Source: Asparagopsis taxiformis
Lineage: Eukaryota > Rhodophyta > Florideophyceae > Bonnemaisoniales > Bonnemaisoniaceae
Length of the DNA: 64,000 bases
Assembly (NCBI GenBank): GCA_030407315.1
Contig: JALQPE010001805.1
Span: 62,001 to 126,000 of the forward strand
Direction: 5' to 3'
Shown here: piece after piece, positions 43,270-54,200 of the stretch
Position numbering within the stretch: the stretch's first letter is position 1
Layout: each line of letters starts with the position of its first letter
The notes under the pieces: generated by a model
The model's database searches: none
What the model saw: the letters and a program-made list of their open reading frames with translations, nothing else
What the model was told of the DNA's origin: nothing
Position numbers and translations under genes: made by a program

Positions 43270-43847
43270 CGGCGCGGTTGCGTTCGATCGTCGCCTAGGG
43301 AAAAGGGAAAAAGGGATGATGGGGAAGGAGAAAGGGGAATTCGGCGCGCGTCAAAATCTCGCGTCGGCGCGTCGAAAAATTGGCAAGTAAAAAGGGAAGC
43401 GCTTCCCGAAAATTGTCTGCGTATCGGGCGCGCGTAGTAAGGGTGAGGGGGACGAGTTCGCTCGCAGGAGGGCTTCTTCCTCGCTCGGAACGCGCAAAGA
43501 CGGGTCTCGATCGTCCGCGAACCCAGTATTTTCGGCACCGCCGAACCCGCGTTAGGGTTGCGAACTAGCGCGCGCACGCGCTGCGTCTTCGATCGCGTCG
43601 TTCCGCGCGGCGAATCGTCGTAGTAGAGATAGGGTAGTTATACAAACCAGAGAGGCTATAGCACCGCTTCCGGGATAGCGATACGCGCGCACGCGTCAAT
43701 CGCCCTCGCTGTCGCGCACGACGAACGGAGAATGGGGAAATTAGAGTAAGCGATAGGTTTTGGCGTCCCGTGTTTTCCCCAAGCGGAGTTTCTGTGCTTC
43801 GCTGAGTTCACACGTCGGTTCGCGCAATTCTAGGTCGAGAGACCAGT
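43270..43847 (-). promoter_or_regulatory. Gy-A leader with probable primer-binding site
   Basis: In the sense direction the LTR end CTACA is followed by AC and then TGGTCTCTCGACCTAG. TGG two bases after the LTR is the usual start of a tRNA 3'-end primer-binding site; I do not identify the tRNA. The remaining 0.55 kb up to the gag ATG shows no ORF. Confidence 0.5.
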
Positions 43848-44656
43848 TGTAGGACCAGCCGGGGTGGCGATCGCTAAGGGAGTTCTAGAATTGCAGCCGT
43901 GTCAGGGCGAGGTGAACCGTAACGCGCTGGTTGAACTTGCGTTTCGCGCGTCGCTCGGTCGCGCTGGCGAACGGGTGGTACAACGGCGGAACGCGTAGGG
44001 AACGATCGCAACACGGGATTCGCGGGCCGGCGCAAGCCGTGATCTCAGGGTGAGATCACCGAGTAAACTCGAGCACAACGCGATCCACACAGGGGTCGTA
44101 AATCCCTGGCCTAGTGGCGTGCGACGCAACGCGCGCTATCGCGGTGCGACGCGGTTCGACGATCGGTTTATGCGCAGCGCGCATGCGAACGTCGGCGATC
44201 GTGAGCAACCCGCACGCAATGTTTCAACGCAATCGGTCCTCGCGATTCGCTAAACGCTTAACTCGTAGCTGCAAAGATGCTGGCTGTTTATTGGTAAGGT
44301 GCGAAGCAGAACAACCATTAGTAGCTAACTACCTAGGACAGGTTGTCCTTGCGCGGCCGGCCGGCGGCCGCTCGCTCGCACGCAAAAAAAAGGAAATATT
44401 TGGGAAAAAGACTTTCGTCATAAAAAACCCAAAAAGGGAAATGAAAGGGAAATTCGTAAAAAGCGCTACACGTGGCGCCGGGCTCGCGGTTTCGTGGCAA
44501 CCTACGCGCGCACGCGCTCGCATCGACGCTCCGTGACACGTAATCAAAACGCCACGCGTACGCTCGCTTACTAACTAACTAAGATAGATGCACGCGAATT
44601 CATCCCGACGCAATCGCAGCGAACGCGCGCGCGTCGACGAAATAGATTGCGTTACA
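43848..44656 (-). repeat. Gy-A 5' LTR, 809 bp
   Basis: Plus strand TGTAGGACC...GCGTTACA. The first 600 bp are nearly identical to 30,757-31,360, while the last 200 bp match the subtype of the solo LTR at 18,206-19,004. The 5-bp flanks (CCAGT / CGTTG) do not match, so it is not a simple insertion in place. Confidence 0.8.
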
Positions 44657-45123
44657 CGTTGCATCCCGGCGGTTTCCTTTTTACATATTTCAAAATTGTG
44701 TACAACTAGCGGGTGCGCGAGCGAGCGTGGTATGCGCCACGTGTAGGGAGACTGATAACTGTAAACGTATTTTAATACCATCGCGGCTGCCGGCGTAGAC
44801 CTTCCAGTTGGATACCCCGGAACGGCCCATTCGGGCCCGACACGCTATTAAAAGTAGTGACCAATCTCCAATGAGTAAAGAGCAAATTACCACTCTAGTG
44901 CTACGATCCAGGTCAAATCTAGAGGCGAAGCACTGTTTCCACACCCGTGTCAATCGATCCGTCTTGGAAAGCGTTCCGTTGCGTACCGACAGTGTCGGTG
45001 CGTCACGTACCTTGGTCACCGGGTTTCCACGAAGCGCCAACACGACTCCTGCACATGTGAGGCTGATCAAGGTTACAAGTGTCGCTCAAGCGTGATTATC
45101 TGTAGCAGACACAATCTGTGTGT
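44657..45123. other. orphan segment between two Gy-A LTR pieces
   Basis: 467 bp with no match elsewhere in the window. One minus-strand ORF of 126 codons (44,690-45,070) has no recognisable domain. It separates a complete LTR from a 273-bp LTR fragment. Confidence 0.4.
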
Positions 45124-45396
45124 CGCGCGCACGCAGAAAAAAGGAAATATATGGGAAAAAGACTTTCGTCATAAAAAACCCAAAAAGGGAAAATAAAGGG
45201 AAATTCGCAAAAGGCGCTACACGTGGCGCCAAGCTCGCAGGTTCGCTCGCGCGCACGCGTTCGCGCAGGCGCGCCGTGACACGTAATCGAATCGCTACGC
45301 GTACGCTCGCTTACTAACTAATTCGCGGATGCATGCGGACTCAGCCAGACGCAGTCGTTACGAGCGCGCGTGTTTCGACCGAATAAATTGTACCAC
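45124..45396 (-). repeat. Gy-A LTR fragment (U3 end), 273 bp
   Basis: It matches the last third of 30,757-31,560 up to TTGTACCACA and then abuts GTAAC (45,397-45,401). This is the second copy of the GTTAC duplication seen at 1496-1500, so it is the outer 5' end of the Gy-A insertion in Gy-C. Confidence 0.8.
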
Positions 45397-46316
45397 AGTA
45401 ACCTTTCCAAAACCATACTGTATCACCCGATCTACGTAGTTTTCCATGAACTTCCTTCCTTCCATCGAGAAACTACGTGGTTTTGCAGCCACTGGCTTCG
45501 CGTCTGGTCTTATTTCCACTTTCATTGGCTCTACATCGGCTGGGGGTCATTTCCAAGCCTCACTCTCATTACATCTCGGTAAGTTTCGAACATTTGTTTC
45601 AATTTAATAGCTCCTGTTACTGTGATGCCATTTTCACTTGCTTCTTTCATGCATTCTGCAATGCAATTGTGGACTTCATCATCGTTATCGAGACCGAGAT
45701 CTAACCAATCTTCTTCTTCGAAATCTGTATCGCACTGTACGCCTTTGTCACTGTGATATATGCCGTCACTAATGATCCTTGCAATAATCCCCTCTGGATA
45801 CTCTGAATATGCATTGGCTGATGACATATCCACTGAGTTACCCAACCTGTCGACTGCCGCTGCCAATAACTCTTTGGTATTGATTCCTAGGAGTTCTAGA
45901 GTTGGTCGGCCCAAAATCGGCTCTGACATAGACGTGGTTGACACATGCCATGTCATGTTACGCAGCTCTAGATAGTACCCGTGACGGATGTATAATTCAA
46001 TATTCATGGTTGCAATTTTGTCACAGGTGATATGTATGTTATTTCCTTGCCGATCAGTTGTGGCTGCCAAGCCAAAATTGCGAGGTGTGTCAAATTGCAC
46101 AACTTTCACCTCCCCATTCTTCTTTTGTACCTCCTTCAGGACTTCAGGGGGTATTATATTAAGATCGGATCCCCCGTCTGCACAGATAATACTGTCTACA
46201 CAATTCGCGAAAGACGCTTTGACAATTGTGCTTTTTTCATCACTAGATTCCGATTTCTTGACAAGTTTAGCTTGCTCTTTTTGGTATTGGTTGCGACTTT
46301 TGTTCACCTCTCTCAA
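45397..46316 (-). pseudogene. Gy-C protease and pol start, 5' piece of split element
   Basis: Minus-strand frame with a retropepsin-like segment (SIICADGGSDLNIIPP, active-site position DGG instead of DTG/DSG; LGRPTLELLGI). A one-base shift near 45,540 leads to a VEPMKVEIRPDAKP block that precedes RT in this group. The frame runs to 45,397, where it is cut by the Gy-A insertion, and continues at 1496. Confidence 0.8.
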
Positions 46317-46325
46317 TAGCCTTTT

Positions 46326-47122
46326 TTATTCAGCTTTTGATGTTATTTCGCACTCTGTTAGCACGTAATGCCTCAAACCTTTGCTGGCGCAAGATTTGTT
46401 TAAACATAATGGCCTTTTGTTCGATCCTCCCTTGTTATTCCTTCTGTAGTGTGGTTCACTGCCTTGTTTGCCAACATGGTTGTCATTGTTTCGAAACTTT
46501 CCACGTACCGTAGCTTGTCTAGAAACGTCTTTGTACTTTTCGAACGCCTTTGCTTCCTCGCACAATAGCTATATGTATCCAACCAGGTCTGACTGTATTG
46601 TTTCATGGTATTCCAAAGTCTTCTGCATTACTTCTTTAAACTCACTGGGTATAGGTGGTCCTGAAGCAACTTGATGGTGTTTTTGGGGCTTACTTCCTTG
46701 AAGTTTTCGTATCTCACAGCCTCCAATCTTCCGAAGAATTCATTACAGTATTCCATGATCCGTGCTTCCGGATCTGCTATAGACATTGGCATCCTTAATG
46801 ATGCAATTGCGCGCTCAATTATAGCATGGTCAAAAGTTGTATCCTCTCTATCAACCAAACTTCTCACCCATTTCTCAATGTGGGCTCCTGTAAGCTGCCC
46901 AAATGTCTTCCCCGGTGCAATTTCTTTGAATCTCCCCAAGAAGTGCATTCTACGCAGCATGCCTGTGTCGACTGACACTTTGTAGGTTGCCTTTGTGAGA
47001 GAAGGAACCTCCTTTTTCTTTTCGGCAACATCGATCTCATATCTCTCTCTTTCTTTTAAGAACTGAGCAACCTTGACAGGGTCAACACTTCTTAATACGG
47101 GATGCGCTATTGCGCTGAACAC
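46326..47122 (-). pseudogene. Gy-C gag
   Basis: Two ORFs in different frames: a capsid-like part (VAQFLKERERYEIDVAEKK ... GQLTGAHIEKWVRSLV ... ARIMEYCNEFFGRLE) and a C-terminal part with a cysteine/histidine cluster (CLNKSCASKGLRHYVLTEC), which resembles the zinc finger of this gypsy group. No ATG is visible between the LTR and the first ORF, so the start is lost or non-canonical. Broken by a frameshift at about 46,600. Confidence 0.7.
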
Positions 47123-47219
47123 CGTACTGCTTGAACCTGTTTCGCTTTGACAAGCTTCGGAATTTGCGTCGTCTGCCCTTTCGACTGATTCCCAACTTCT
47201 CCTGCAGGATAGAAATTTC

Positions 47220-47467
47220 TATAGACCGTTAGTACAATCGAAGCTGACACACAGCTTATTCCCAAATCTGCCTGTACCACACTCAGCAGAGTGCAATGTG
47301 GTACTGCCTTTTATACTGCTAACACAATCTAATGTTTGTATCCTATCCTGTAATAATTACCATCGCAACATGTGATGAAATTATTACGCGTCACTCTCCT
47401 CTTAAACCTCTTGTATTCTTTCATTCTCTTCACCGTTATTATTTCGTGTTAGGATCTTCAATCTCCA
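47220..47467 (-). repeat. Gy-C 5' LTR, 248 bp
   Basis: Inverse of 4416-4663, same length. Its outer flank is GACTCG (47,468-47,473), the inverse of CGAGTC at 4664-4669. Confidence 0.85.
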
Positions 47468-47667
47468 GACTCGCCACGCGGTCAACACTCGCACTGCCAC
47501 AATACTCCAACAACTTGTTCACAAAGTCATGCAAACAAACCGCCGTCACGTCATCCACGATGACACGTGTACAGGCGCGTGTGCGGCGCACTTTAGCGCG
47601 GAGTACAGCTGTTCAACGTGTGCACGTGTCAAAATAACATACTTTACATAATCAACGCGCGTCTGTT

Positions 47668-49617
47668 CTAATCGAGTTCAATGACTTCGTATCCGTCATG
47701 TCCGTGTGGTCGTCCGTCTTCCGTTGCCTCCGGAGTGCTCTTTTTCCAGACATCAGCTGCGTGTGCCTTGCCTGCAGCGCTGTTTTCATTTGCTGCGCCC
47801 GCCTGTGCCGCATTGTCCTCCCCGGGTCGCGCCGTCTTCGGCTTGGGATCGACTTTCTTCACGGGCGTGGCATCGGGCTTCATCGTTGTAGGTTTGGTAG
47901 GCGTGTTTGGCTTCAGGGGAGGTTTATTTACTTTTGCTGGAGCGATTTTCCGCGCTTGAATCGGTGCTTTCGGGCCTCTCGAATCCTCCTTGGCCACCTT
48001 CTTGATCGTTAGCTTTGTCTGTTTCAACGCCGGCCGATTTACAGACTTGACCATCTTGGTGATTTTAGTTACCTTGTTGGCCGATTTTGGCGCCCCCGAT
48101 GCTTGTCCTTCCGCTACAGGGGCGGGTGACGGCGTGCCGCCATTTGATGCCCCCTTTGCATTGGCGACTGCCGCGCGTTTCGCAGCGACAACAGCCGCCT
48201 GTTCTTCCTTCTTTCGCTTGCGCTCTAGCCGGTCTGCTTCGCGTTTTTGCCTGTCCTTTGCGTGTCGCTCCTCTTCGATCCGTCGGAACGCGTCGGTGAT
48301 GTCCTGTTCCGACACTGTGTACGCTGTGAAAGCCACTTTTTTCAGATTGCTCACCCATATTGGCACCAATTTCTTGATGTTTTTCGGACGCGATGCGAGC
48401 TGATTCTTCGCCAGTTGTAGATCGTACCTTGCTCTATACCACGCAAACATCTTTTCGTCCAATGCCCTCGTCCAGACCACTTGCCCATTTACAGCTTGTG
48501 GTTGCTGTGCCGCCATGTCCCTAGATAATTCAAGCTCCAGCTTTTCAACCCGCTCTTTTGCATCCTTCTCCCGTCCATTCCAGTGCAGCGCATGCCCTAG
48601 TGTTTCCAGGTTTGCACGCTTTGTTCGTAGAAACCGGCTCAATTTCAACCATACCTCATCTGCCAGCGAAATGATCCGTTTGTCCTTGGCAATGTCTGAG
48701 AATAACCGCCCCACATTCTCTTTAATTGCGCTTTTAAATACCATGTGTAGTTGTTCCTGTAGTTTCGGGTCGTTCAGTTTTGGCTTCTTATCGCCAAACA
48801 GCTCGTGGCACAATTTGGACAGTTTGATAATTTCCGCCTGGACGGATACGGGAACGACCTTAGTCGGTTTTGTCACAGCGACCCGAACAGGAGGCTGTGT
48901 GGCATCGCCCGTTTTTTTCTTCACAGTATTCACGCCCGGTTGCACGCCATTCGGAGCTGTTTTCTTCACAACGCCTGCCTGAGAGTTTTTCGCGATCGGC
49001 GTAGAAGGCTGTCCAGCTTGTTCTGTCGGCAGGGGTGCACCTGTGGCCGGTGTTGAACCAGGACGCGGCTGGAGTGAAATGTGGTTCACAGACTCGTTAC
49101 CGAGCTTTGAGGGAGGACTCTGTACAGGCTTCAATTTCGACTTGGCCGGTAAATCGCCCCTATTGATGAAGAATCGTCCAAACGCATGATACTGTTGTGA
49201 CGCATTCATAACAGCTTCCCGACCGGGGACCTGATTTCCATCTGAATCCGAATCGGAAAGCGGCTTGTCCGGCACAAAATCTCCATCGGCATTCTCATCG
49301 TACGGCTCACCATCGCTCATCTCCACAGGCGTGAGCGCGTCCTCCGGCGCGTCTTCCAGCTCGCCGTCGTCTATGAAGTCATCGTCGTAGTCGTAGTCGT
49401 CGAGTGCGCTGCGTCTCCCGGGTGGATCAGGCTCCGCTGCTTGCACGCCGCTATTCGGTGTAGCACCCGCAGCGGCTGCATTTGGGCCGTCTTCCATGCC
49501 GGCCAAGTCGGCATCATCTGTGGGCTTTTCGGGCGGCGAGAGAAGCTTCAAAAGCTCTCGCACGTTCAATTGGTTTCCACCCGATGGGTTTAGTCGAATG
49601 TTCAGTCCGACCTGCAT
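47668..49617 (-). CDS. UBN: ubinuclein/HPC2-like subunit of the HIRA histone chaperone complex
   Basis: 649 codons without introns. Residues 73-88 (DDYDYDDDFIDDGELE) and 143-155 (YHAFGRFFINRGD) form the HPC2-related domain that in ubinuclein/Hpc2 proteins binds HIRA. Residues about 258-450 form a helical middle region (VQAEIIKLSKLCHELFG ... EVWLKLSRFL ... FAWYRARYDLQLAKNQL) as in the ubinuclein middle domain. A basic coiled coil follows (445-485), then a Lys/Pro/Ala-rich tail. The expected role is nuclear: replication-independent deposition of histone H3.3-H4. Head to head with the SEC20-like gene. The transposon stack begins within about 200 bp of its stop. Family call from motifs only. Confidence 0.75.
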   Translation of the reverse strand: MQVGLNIRLNPSGGNQLNVRELLKLLSPPEKPTDDADLAGMEDGPNAAAAGATPNSGVQAAEPDPPGRRSALDDYDYDDDFIDDGELEDAPEDALTPVEMSDGEPYDENADGDFVPDKPLSDSDSDGNQVPGREAVMNASQQYHAFGRFFINRGDLPAKSKLKPVQSPPSKLGNESVNHISLQPRPGSTPATGAPLPTEQAGQPSTPIAKNSQAGVVKKTAPNGVQPGVNTVKKKTGDATQPPVRVAVTKPTKVVPVSVQAEIIKLSKLCHELFGDKKPKLNDPKLQEQLHMVFKSAIKENVGRLFSDIAKDKRIISLADEVWLKLSRFLRTKRANLETLGHALHWNGREKDAKERVEKLELELSRDMAAQQPQAVNGQVVWTRALDEKMFAWYRARYDLQLAKNQLASRPKNIKKLVPIWVSNLKKVAFTAYTVSEQDITDAFRRIEEERHAKDRQKREADRLERKRKKEEQAAVVAAKRAAVANAKGASNGGTPSPAPVAEGQASGAPKSANKVTKITKMVKSVNRPALKQTKLTIKKVAKEDSRGPKAPIQARKIAPAKVNKPPLKPNTPTKPTTMKPDATPVKKVDPKPKTARPGEDNAAQAGAANENSAAGKAHAADVWKKSTPEATEDGRPHGHDGYEVIELD

Positions 49618-49916
49618 CTCGGGCGCGCAGAGGCGCCGGGGGACTGGGTGTCGACTACAGCTTGTGAGCGGAAATTTTTGATGACGATTGTGCTGGCAGA
49701 ATTGTGGCTGACATATGGTGAGCAGTTGACGACTTTGGTCATTGTGAACGCGCCGGAGTTGTAACCGTCGCTACCAGTGCTATCAGATGTCTTGAAATGG
49801 AAAAACCGAGAAAATGAACATCAGTGCCAATATAATTGCGCATTCAAATTTACTCATACACGTTTACTCGCTCCTCCAACTTTGCCCAACTCCTGTCGCT
49901 GCTCCTCTCTTCCACA
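49618..49916. promoter_or_regulatory. shared intergenic region of two divergent host genes
   Basis: About 300 bp separate the two start codons, so promoters must overlap or be shared. CCAATATAAT at about 49,830 combines a CCAAT word and a TATA-like word on the plus strand, 85 bp before the chosen SEC20 ATG. Confidence 0.5.
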
Positions 49917-50612
49917 ATGGAGCCGTCATGTCCGGAATCAATCGCATTGAAAGCTGCCCTTGATCAGCTCAACTCGCTAATCGAAGCAAACAATGCTACT
50001 GTCCGTGAAGCGCGCATAGTATCCCGGGCTGCTGATGATCTGGAGATCACAGCGCTCGAGTCCTCTCCGAGCACGAAGCGGGCGCTGTTGCAAACCGTCA
50101 CTTCCGCACGCGCAGCCGTCCAAATCGCGCGCAAACAAGCGCATGAAAATGCCTCACAACGCACCGCGACCGAAAGAGCAGAATTGTTTGCAGAGGCAGC
50201 GCCCATCGATCGCAATGCCGCTGAAGTAGCGCGTGAAATTAACGAAAGTTTGCGCAGAACAACCGCAATTGTGGGAGAGGAGATTGCCCGATCGCAAGCT
50301 GCAGGACAAGTCGTGGATGCTAGCAGTCGTCGATTGCGACAGACTAAAACGCAACACGGAAAGTTTGGCGACTCGGTGGCATCTGGAGCTGGCACACTTG
50401 CTGATTTGAAGCGATCTCAAATCATGGCAAATGTTGTCGTTGCATTGTGCTTTTTTGCTTTCTTCGCGGCTGCTAGCGTCGTCACGTATCGTCGCATCTC
50501 GCATTCTGGTACCGCGCGGTTTCTGGTGCGTCCTGCCGGGAGCATTATTTTCGCACCGGTAAGGGGAGCCGTGAATGTCGTTGGCTACTTTGTTAAAGGT
50601 GTCCACAACTAG
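49917..50612 (+). CDS. SEC20: Sec20-like Qb-SNARE
   Basis: 231 codons from the ATG at 49,917 (context ACAATGG), which I prefer to an in-frame ATG 27 codons upstream because that extension looks like leader. The N-terminal half is helical. Residues about 108-168 (NESLRRTTAIVGEEIARS ... DASSRRLRQT) form the Sec20/BNIP1 SNARE-like helix, followed by a single membrane segment (about 170-191) and a 40-residue lumenal tail. Sec20 proteins act in Golgi-to-ER retrograde traffic as part of the ER t-SNARE. No introns. Its stop is 96 bp before the Cop-1 LTR. Confidence 0.7.
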   Translation: MEPSCPESIALKAALDQLNSLIEANNATVREARIVSRAADDLEITALESSPSTKRALLQTVTSARAAVQIARKQAHENASQRTATERAELFAEAAPIDRNAAEVAREINESLRRTTAIVGEEIARSQAAGQVVDASSRRLRQTKTQHGKFGDSVASGAGTLADLKRSQIMANVVVALCFFAFFAAASVVTYRRISHSGTARFLVRPAGSIIFAPVRGAVNVVGYFVKGVHN

Positions 50613-50708
50613 CGAAAGACTTTCAAAATCTAGGAACTTATTTCGAAAAATCTTTAAATTAACCTATTCAAATTAATTTATTGGGTTCTAGTGTCTATCG
50701 GACAAGTG
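50613..50708. other. SEC20 3' flank and Cop-1 target site
   Basis: AT-rich 96 bp that must hold the 3' end of SEC20. AAGTG at 50,704-50,708 is the expected 5-bp target duplication of the Cop-1 array; its partner would lie beyond the right edge. Confidence 0.5.
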
Positions 50709-51191
50709 TGTCGTGAGCCTTAGTGTTTTCCGAAATTATTTGAAAGTTCCAATGATTGTTGATAGATTTCGTTCTGGTGTTGCAATGTTAATTCCAGAGT
50801 GGGCGAGTATGGTTGAGAGAGGTCGGGCAATTTGGTGTTTCTTGGGTGAAACAAATGATAACCGGTCAGAGCCTCGCGTTCGCGAATATGTCTGATCGAG
50901 GCAAACGCGGTCGCGTGTGATTTGCCAGTAGAATTGAGCTTGTGCTCCTTTTATTGTGTTGCTGGGTGTGCTTGTTGTGTGTTTTCTATCTCCGAGTTGG
51001 CTCTACCTGGAGTTCTTTATATGCTCTATCTGCCTTCACTCTACACCACAAACCTCCACCCTTGCCGACACTTAGACGTTTAGAAATGATCTCTGCCATG
51101 AAGTCTGAGCAATTTGTTGTAGCGAGTATTAGTCCAGAAAATTTCATTACAGTAGCTTGTACTGTTTACAGTGGCTTGAAGATTTCTGACA
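50709..51191 (-). repeat. Cop-1 LTR 1, 483 bp (3' LTR of unit A)
   Basis: TGTCGTGAGCC...TTTCTGACA: short inverted ends TGTC/GACA. In sense it is preceded by the purine-rich GAAAAAAGAATTGGGAA. It matches 61,551-62,033 at the places compared and differs slightly from 56,846-57,327. Confidence 0.85.
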
Positions 51192-51243
51192 TTCCCAATT
51201 CTTTTTTCGCTCAACAAATCTTCGTAAATAATTTTCTCAATAT

Positions 51244-54200
51244 CTAATGGGTTCTATCTACCCATTGTTCAATTGGGTGATCCAATTTTCCTAGCTTTAA
51301 TATGTTTTCAAGTGTCCTGCACTTTGAAATTTTTGTAAGGGCATCAGCGGGATTGAATTCACTCCGAATAAAGCATATCTTTTCCATTTCCCTGGACGAA
51401 TATGCATTTCGGACTACTTTCAGGTCTATCATTAAACGTTTCTCAGCAGTTGCTGTTGCTTTAGAGATCACGTCAAATAGGGATAAACTGTCAGTAAGCA
51501 TAATGATCGGAATAGTCAGTCCCAGTATGCGTTCGAGATCATATTTCAGCGCATAACTGAAGTCGAAGGCGTCAGCAAACGCCATTGTTTCGCTTCCAAG
51601 TACTGATCTAGACACCCGTTTGGATTTACGTGAAGTCCAATACAGCGGTTGGCATCGATTTGTATCGTCTGCTAAGAAGACGATGAATCCGATCTGCGAC
51701 GATCCGTCATAATTGCTTCCATAGGATGCATCTGAATATACTTGAAGTCTCAAGTCCTTTCTTTCTAGTTTCGGATAACGCAAAGGAAGGTTCCTAAGTT
51801 TACATAGATGAGTTAGGACAGCGTTCAAGGATTTGATGTGATCCTTCCTTTTTTCGTTGAAATTTTCTTCTGTAACTTGTGTAGCTAAAGCTACAGCACA
51901 AGTGATGTCCGGTCTGGTATGTGTTGTCCACGCAAGTTGGGCTCGGAGTGATCTGTATTCTTGAAATGAAGCTTCCTCACTAATCTTAGTAAGTTTGTGG
52001 ATATAGGTACTTTGGTGAATCTGTTTTTCGTCTCTACTAGACTTGATTTCGACGCCGGCAAATTGAACGGTATCCCATTCTCGTTCTCGGCATTGAAATA
52101 TTTTCTCAGTCGCTTTCGAAGATTCTGAAAATGATTCATCACCTGTTTGAAGTAAGTCGTCCACATAAGTTACGCATAATCCATGGAGACTATTATTGCG
52201 AAGCTTATAGAAGAAGGCTTCATCTCCAATTGTTTTTTTCATACCCAAGACGTTGGTAAGGTGGTCAGAGATAGTTCTTCCCCAATAGTCACCACTATCG
52301 GGAAGTCCATATAGGGGTTTTCGTAATTTAAGTAGTTCTCCATCATGGAGTTTAAATTCTCGAGAAGGCTTGACGTAAATTTCCCGTTTCAGATTTTCGG
52401 AGCTCTGCAGGTAGGCTTGAGTAACATCTATGGAAAATATTCGGAATCCATATATCGCTGATATTCCGACAAGTATTTTGACAGAAGATTGTTTAGCAGT
52501 AGAGGTATCGTGGACGAGTGACGTCTTCATGCGGTCCCGATAGCCCTGTACAACATAACGTGCTTTACGTCTTTGTTTATCAGTTCCAACGTCTTTGATA
52601 GTGAGTACGAATCTTCCTCCAAGGATATTAGCTCCCTCTTGAACGGATGATTTGGGGACAATTTCCCATGTTCCGCGTTCAATGAGTCCTTGGATCTCTT
52701 CTCTTTTTGCGTCATCGAATTCAGACTCTCGAGGGTCTCCATGTTTGATGATTTCTGTAATTTGGATAGAATGCTCTTGGGAACCGCTTTCTGGGGATAG
52801 TCGAAATGGCTTTAGCATTTGGTATAAAACGCTGAGAGAGTCAGGTCTTTTCTCCTCAGTCCCTTCGTCTCTCAAGTATGGTTTTATCTGCTGAGAGCTG
52901 AACGTGCCTTCATAGGTTCGTTCTGGATTTTGTATAGTAATCATCTTTCCGTCAATGAATACTACTCGATAGGGTCCAACCCATTCCTTTTCTTTCTCGC
53001 GGTAGACAAGTACTTCATCGTCGATCGAGTAAAAACGATCAGATGCAGAAGGTATGTTTTTTGTGAGAGCGGTAATGATTCTCCTTTTGGCAATGATAGT
53101 GTTCATTTCGCGTTGAGCCATGGCTAATACTTCCATCCGTTCGGATTGAGCTGGAAGTTGACTGCTGATGACAGGAAACCTGGGAATAATCCCGAAAACT
53201 AATAGGGATGGAACTAGTCCGTTTTCTCCCATTGTATCATTCATTGCTTTTAAGGTGAGTCGAAGCGCTGTCTGTTGGTTTGTGCCGGTCGCATCTTTTC
53301 GTATTTTTCGGTAAATTCGACGAAGTGGGTCATGGAGTCGCTCCCCGATTCCAAGCGAGTTGTGAGCTTCGATTCCGGAGATTCGCAGCTGGATTCCGTT
53401 CTCATTGGTAAGCTCTTTCCACTTAGGGGAAGTAAAAATTGACCCGTAGTCAGTTCTTAGTCTATTGGGGTAGCCAGTATACAACGTACACCAGCATTCC
53501 AGGAATGCTAGCCAGACTCCATATGCAGTCTGTCCATATTCAGATCCATTCGAATCAAGGAAGGTGGCTGAAGAAAACCTTGTTGCAGTGTCCACTACGT
53601 GCAAGATTGCGTTTCCGTCTATGAGCATGAGGTCCATTGAGAGCTCTTCTCCGAACACGAGATCTTTTTCGGACGGTAGTGTCACTTTGAATCGCATCGG
53701 GGCTTGAGAGATTCTTTGACATGTGTCACAATTTTCGGAAACTCTTCGGAGCATATTCGTAGTTTCTTCAGTACATTCACTGGGTCGGGCGCGCTTGATT
53801 AGGTTCAAGAGCTTCTCATCTGGAGGATGTTGAAAACCTCTATGCAGTTTGATGAGCTCATTCTTAGTGAAGAGATTGTTATGTATTAGACTCCACTCTA
53901 GGTAGACATGCCCATATTTTCGACACAATGGTATTTCCCATCCCATGTGAGGGCACCTAAGAACATTGTTGACAGTGTCAACTGTCATCTTAAAGTTGTC
54001 CAGGACATCGAGTCCGATCAACAGGGGTACATCGGCACGTACAACGTCCACATTTAGGGGAATAAAACTTCCATTTGGTGAAGGTATCCTAATTTCGATA
54101 AAGCCAAGTGATTGTTGTAAGTCTTCTCCGAAGCGGTAAAAGTTTCCATTTTTTCGTGGTTTAAATTTGACACCTGTGAATCGACAATACGCGAGAGCTT

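Noticed and set aside
43848..44656. This LTR as a simple solo insertion
   Set aside because: The flanking 5-mers (CCAGT and CGTTG) do not match, and a primer-binding-like TGG follows it on the gag side, so it is treated as a 5' LTR.
50942..51247. ORF starting MLLLLCCWVCLLCVFYLRV (also at 57,078 and 61,784), resembling a membrane protein
   Set aside because: It lies on the non-coding strand inside the Cop-1 LTR and is repeated only because the LTR is. No other support.
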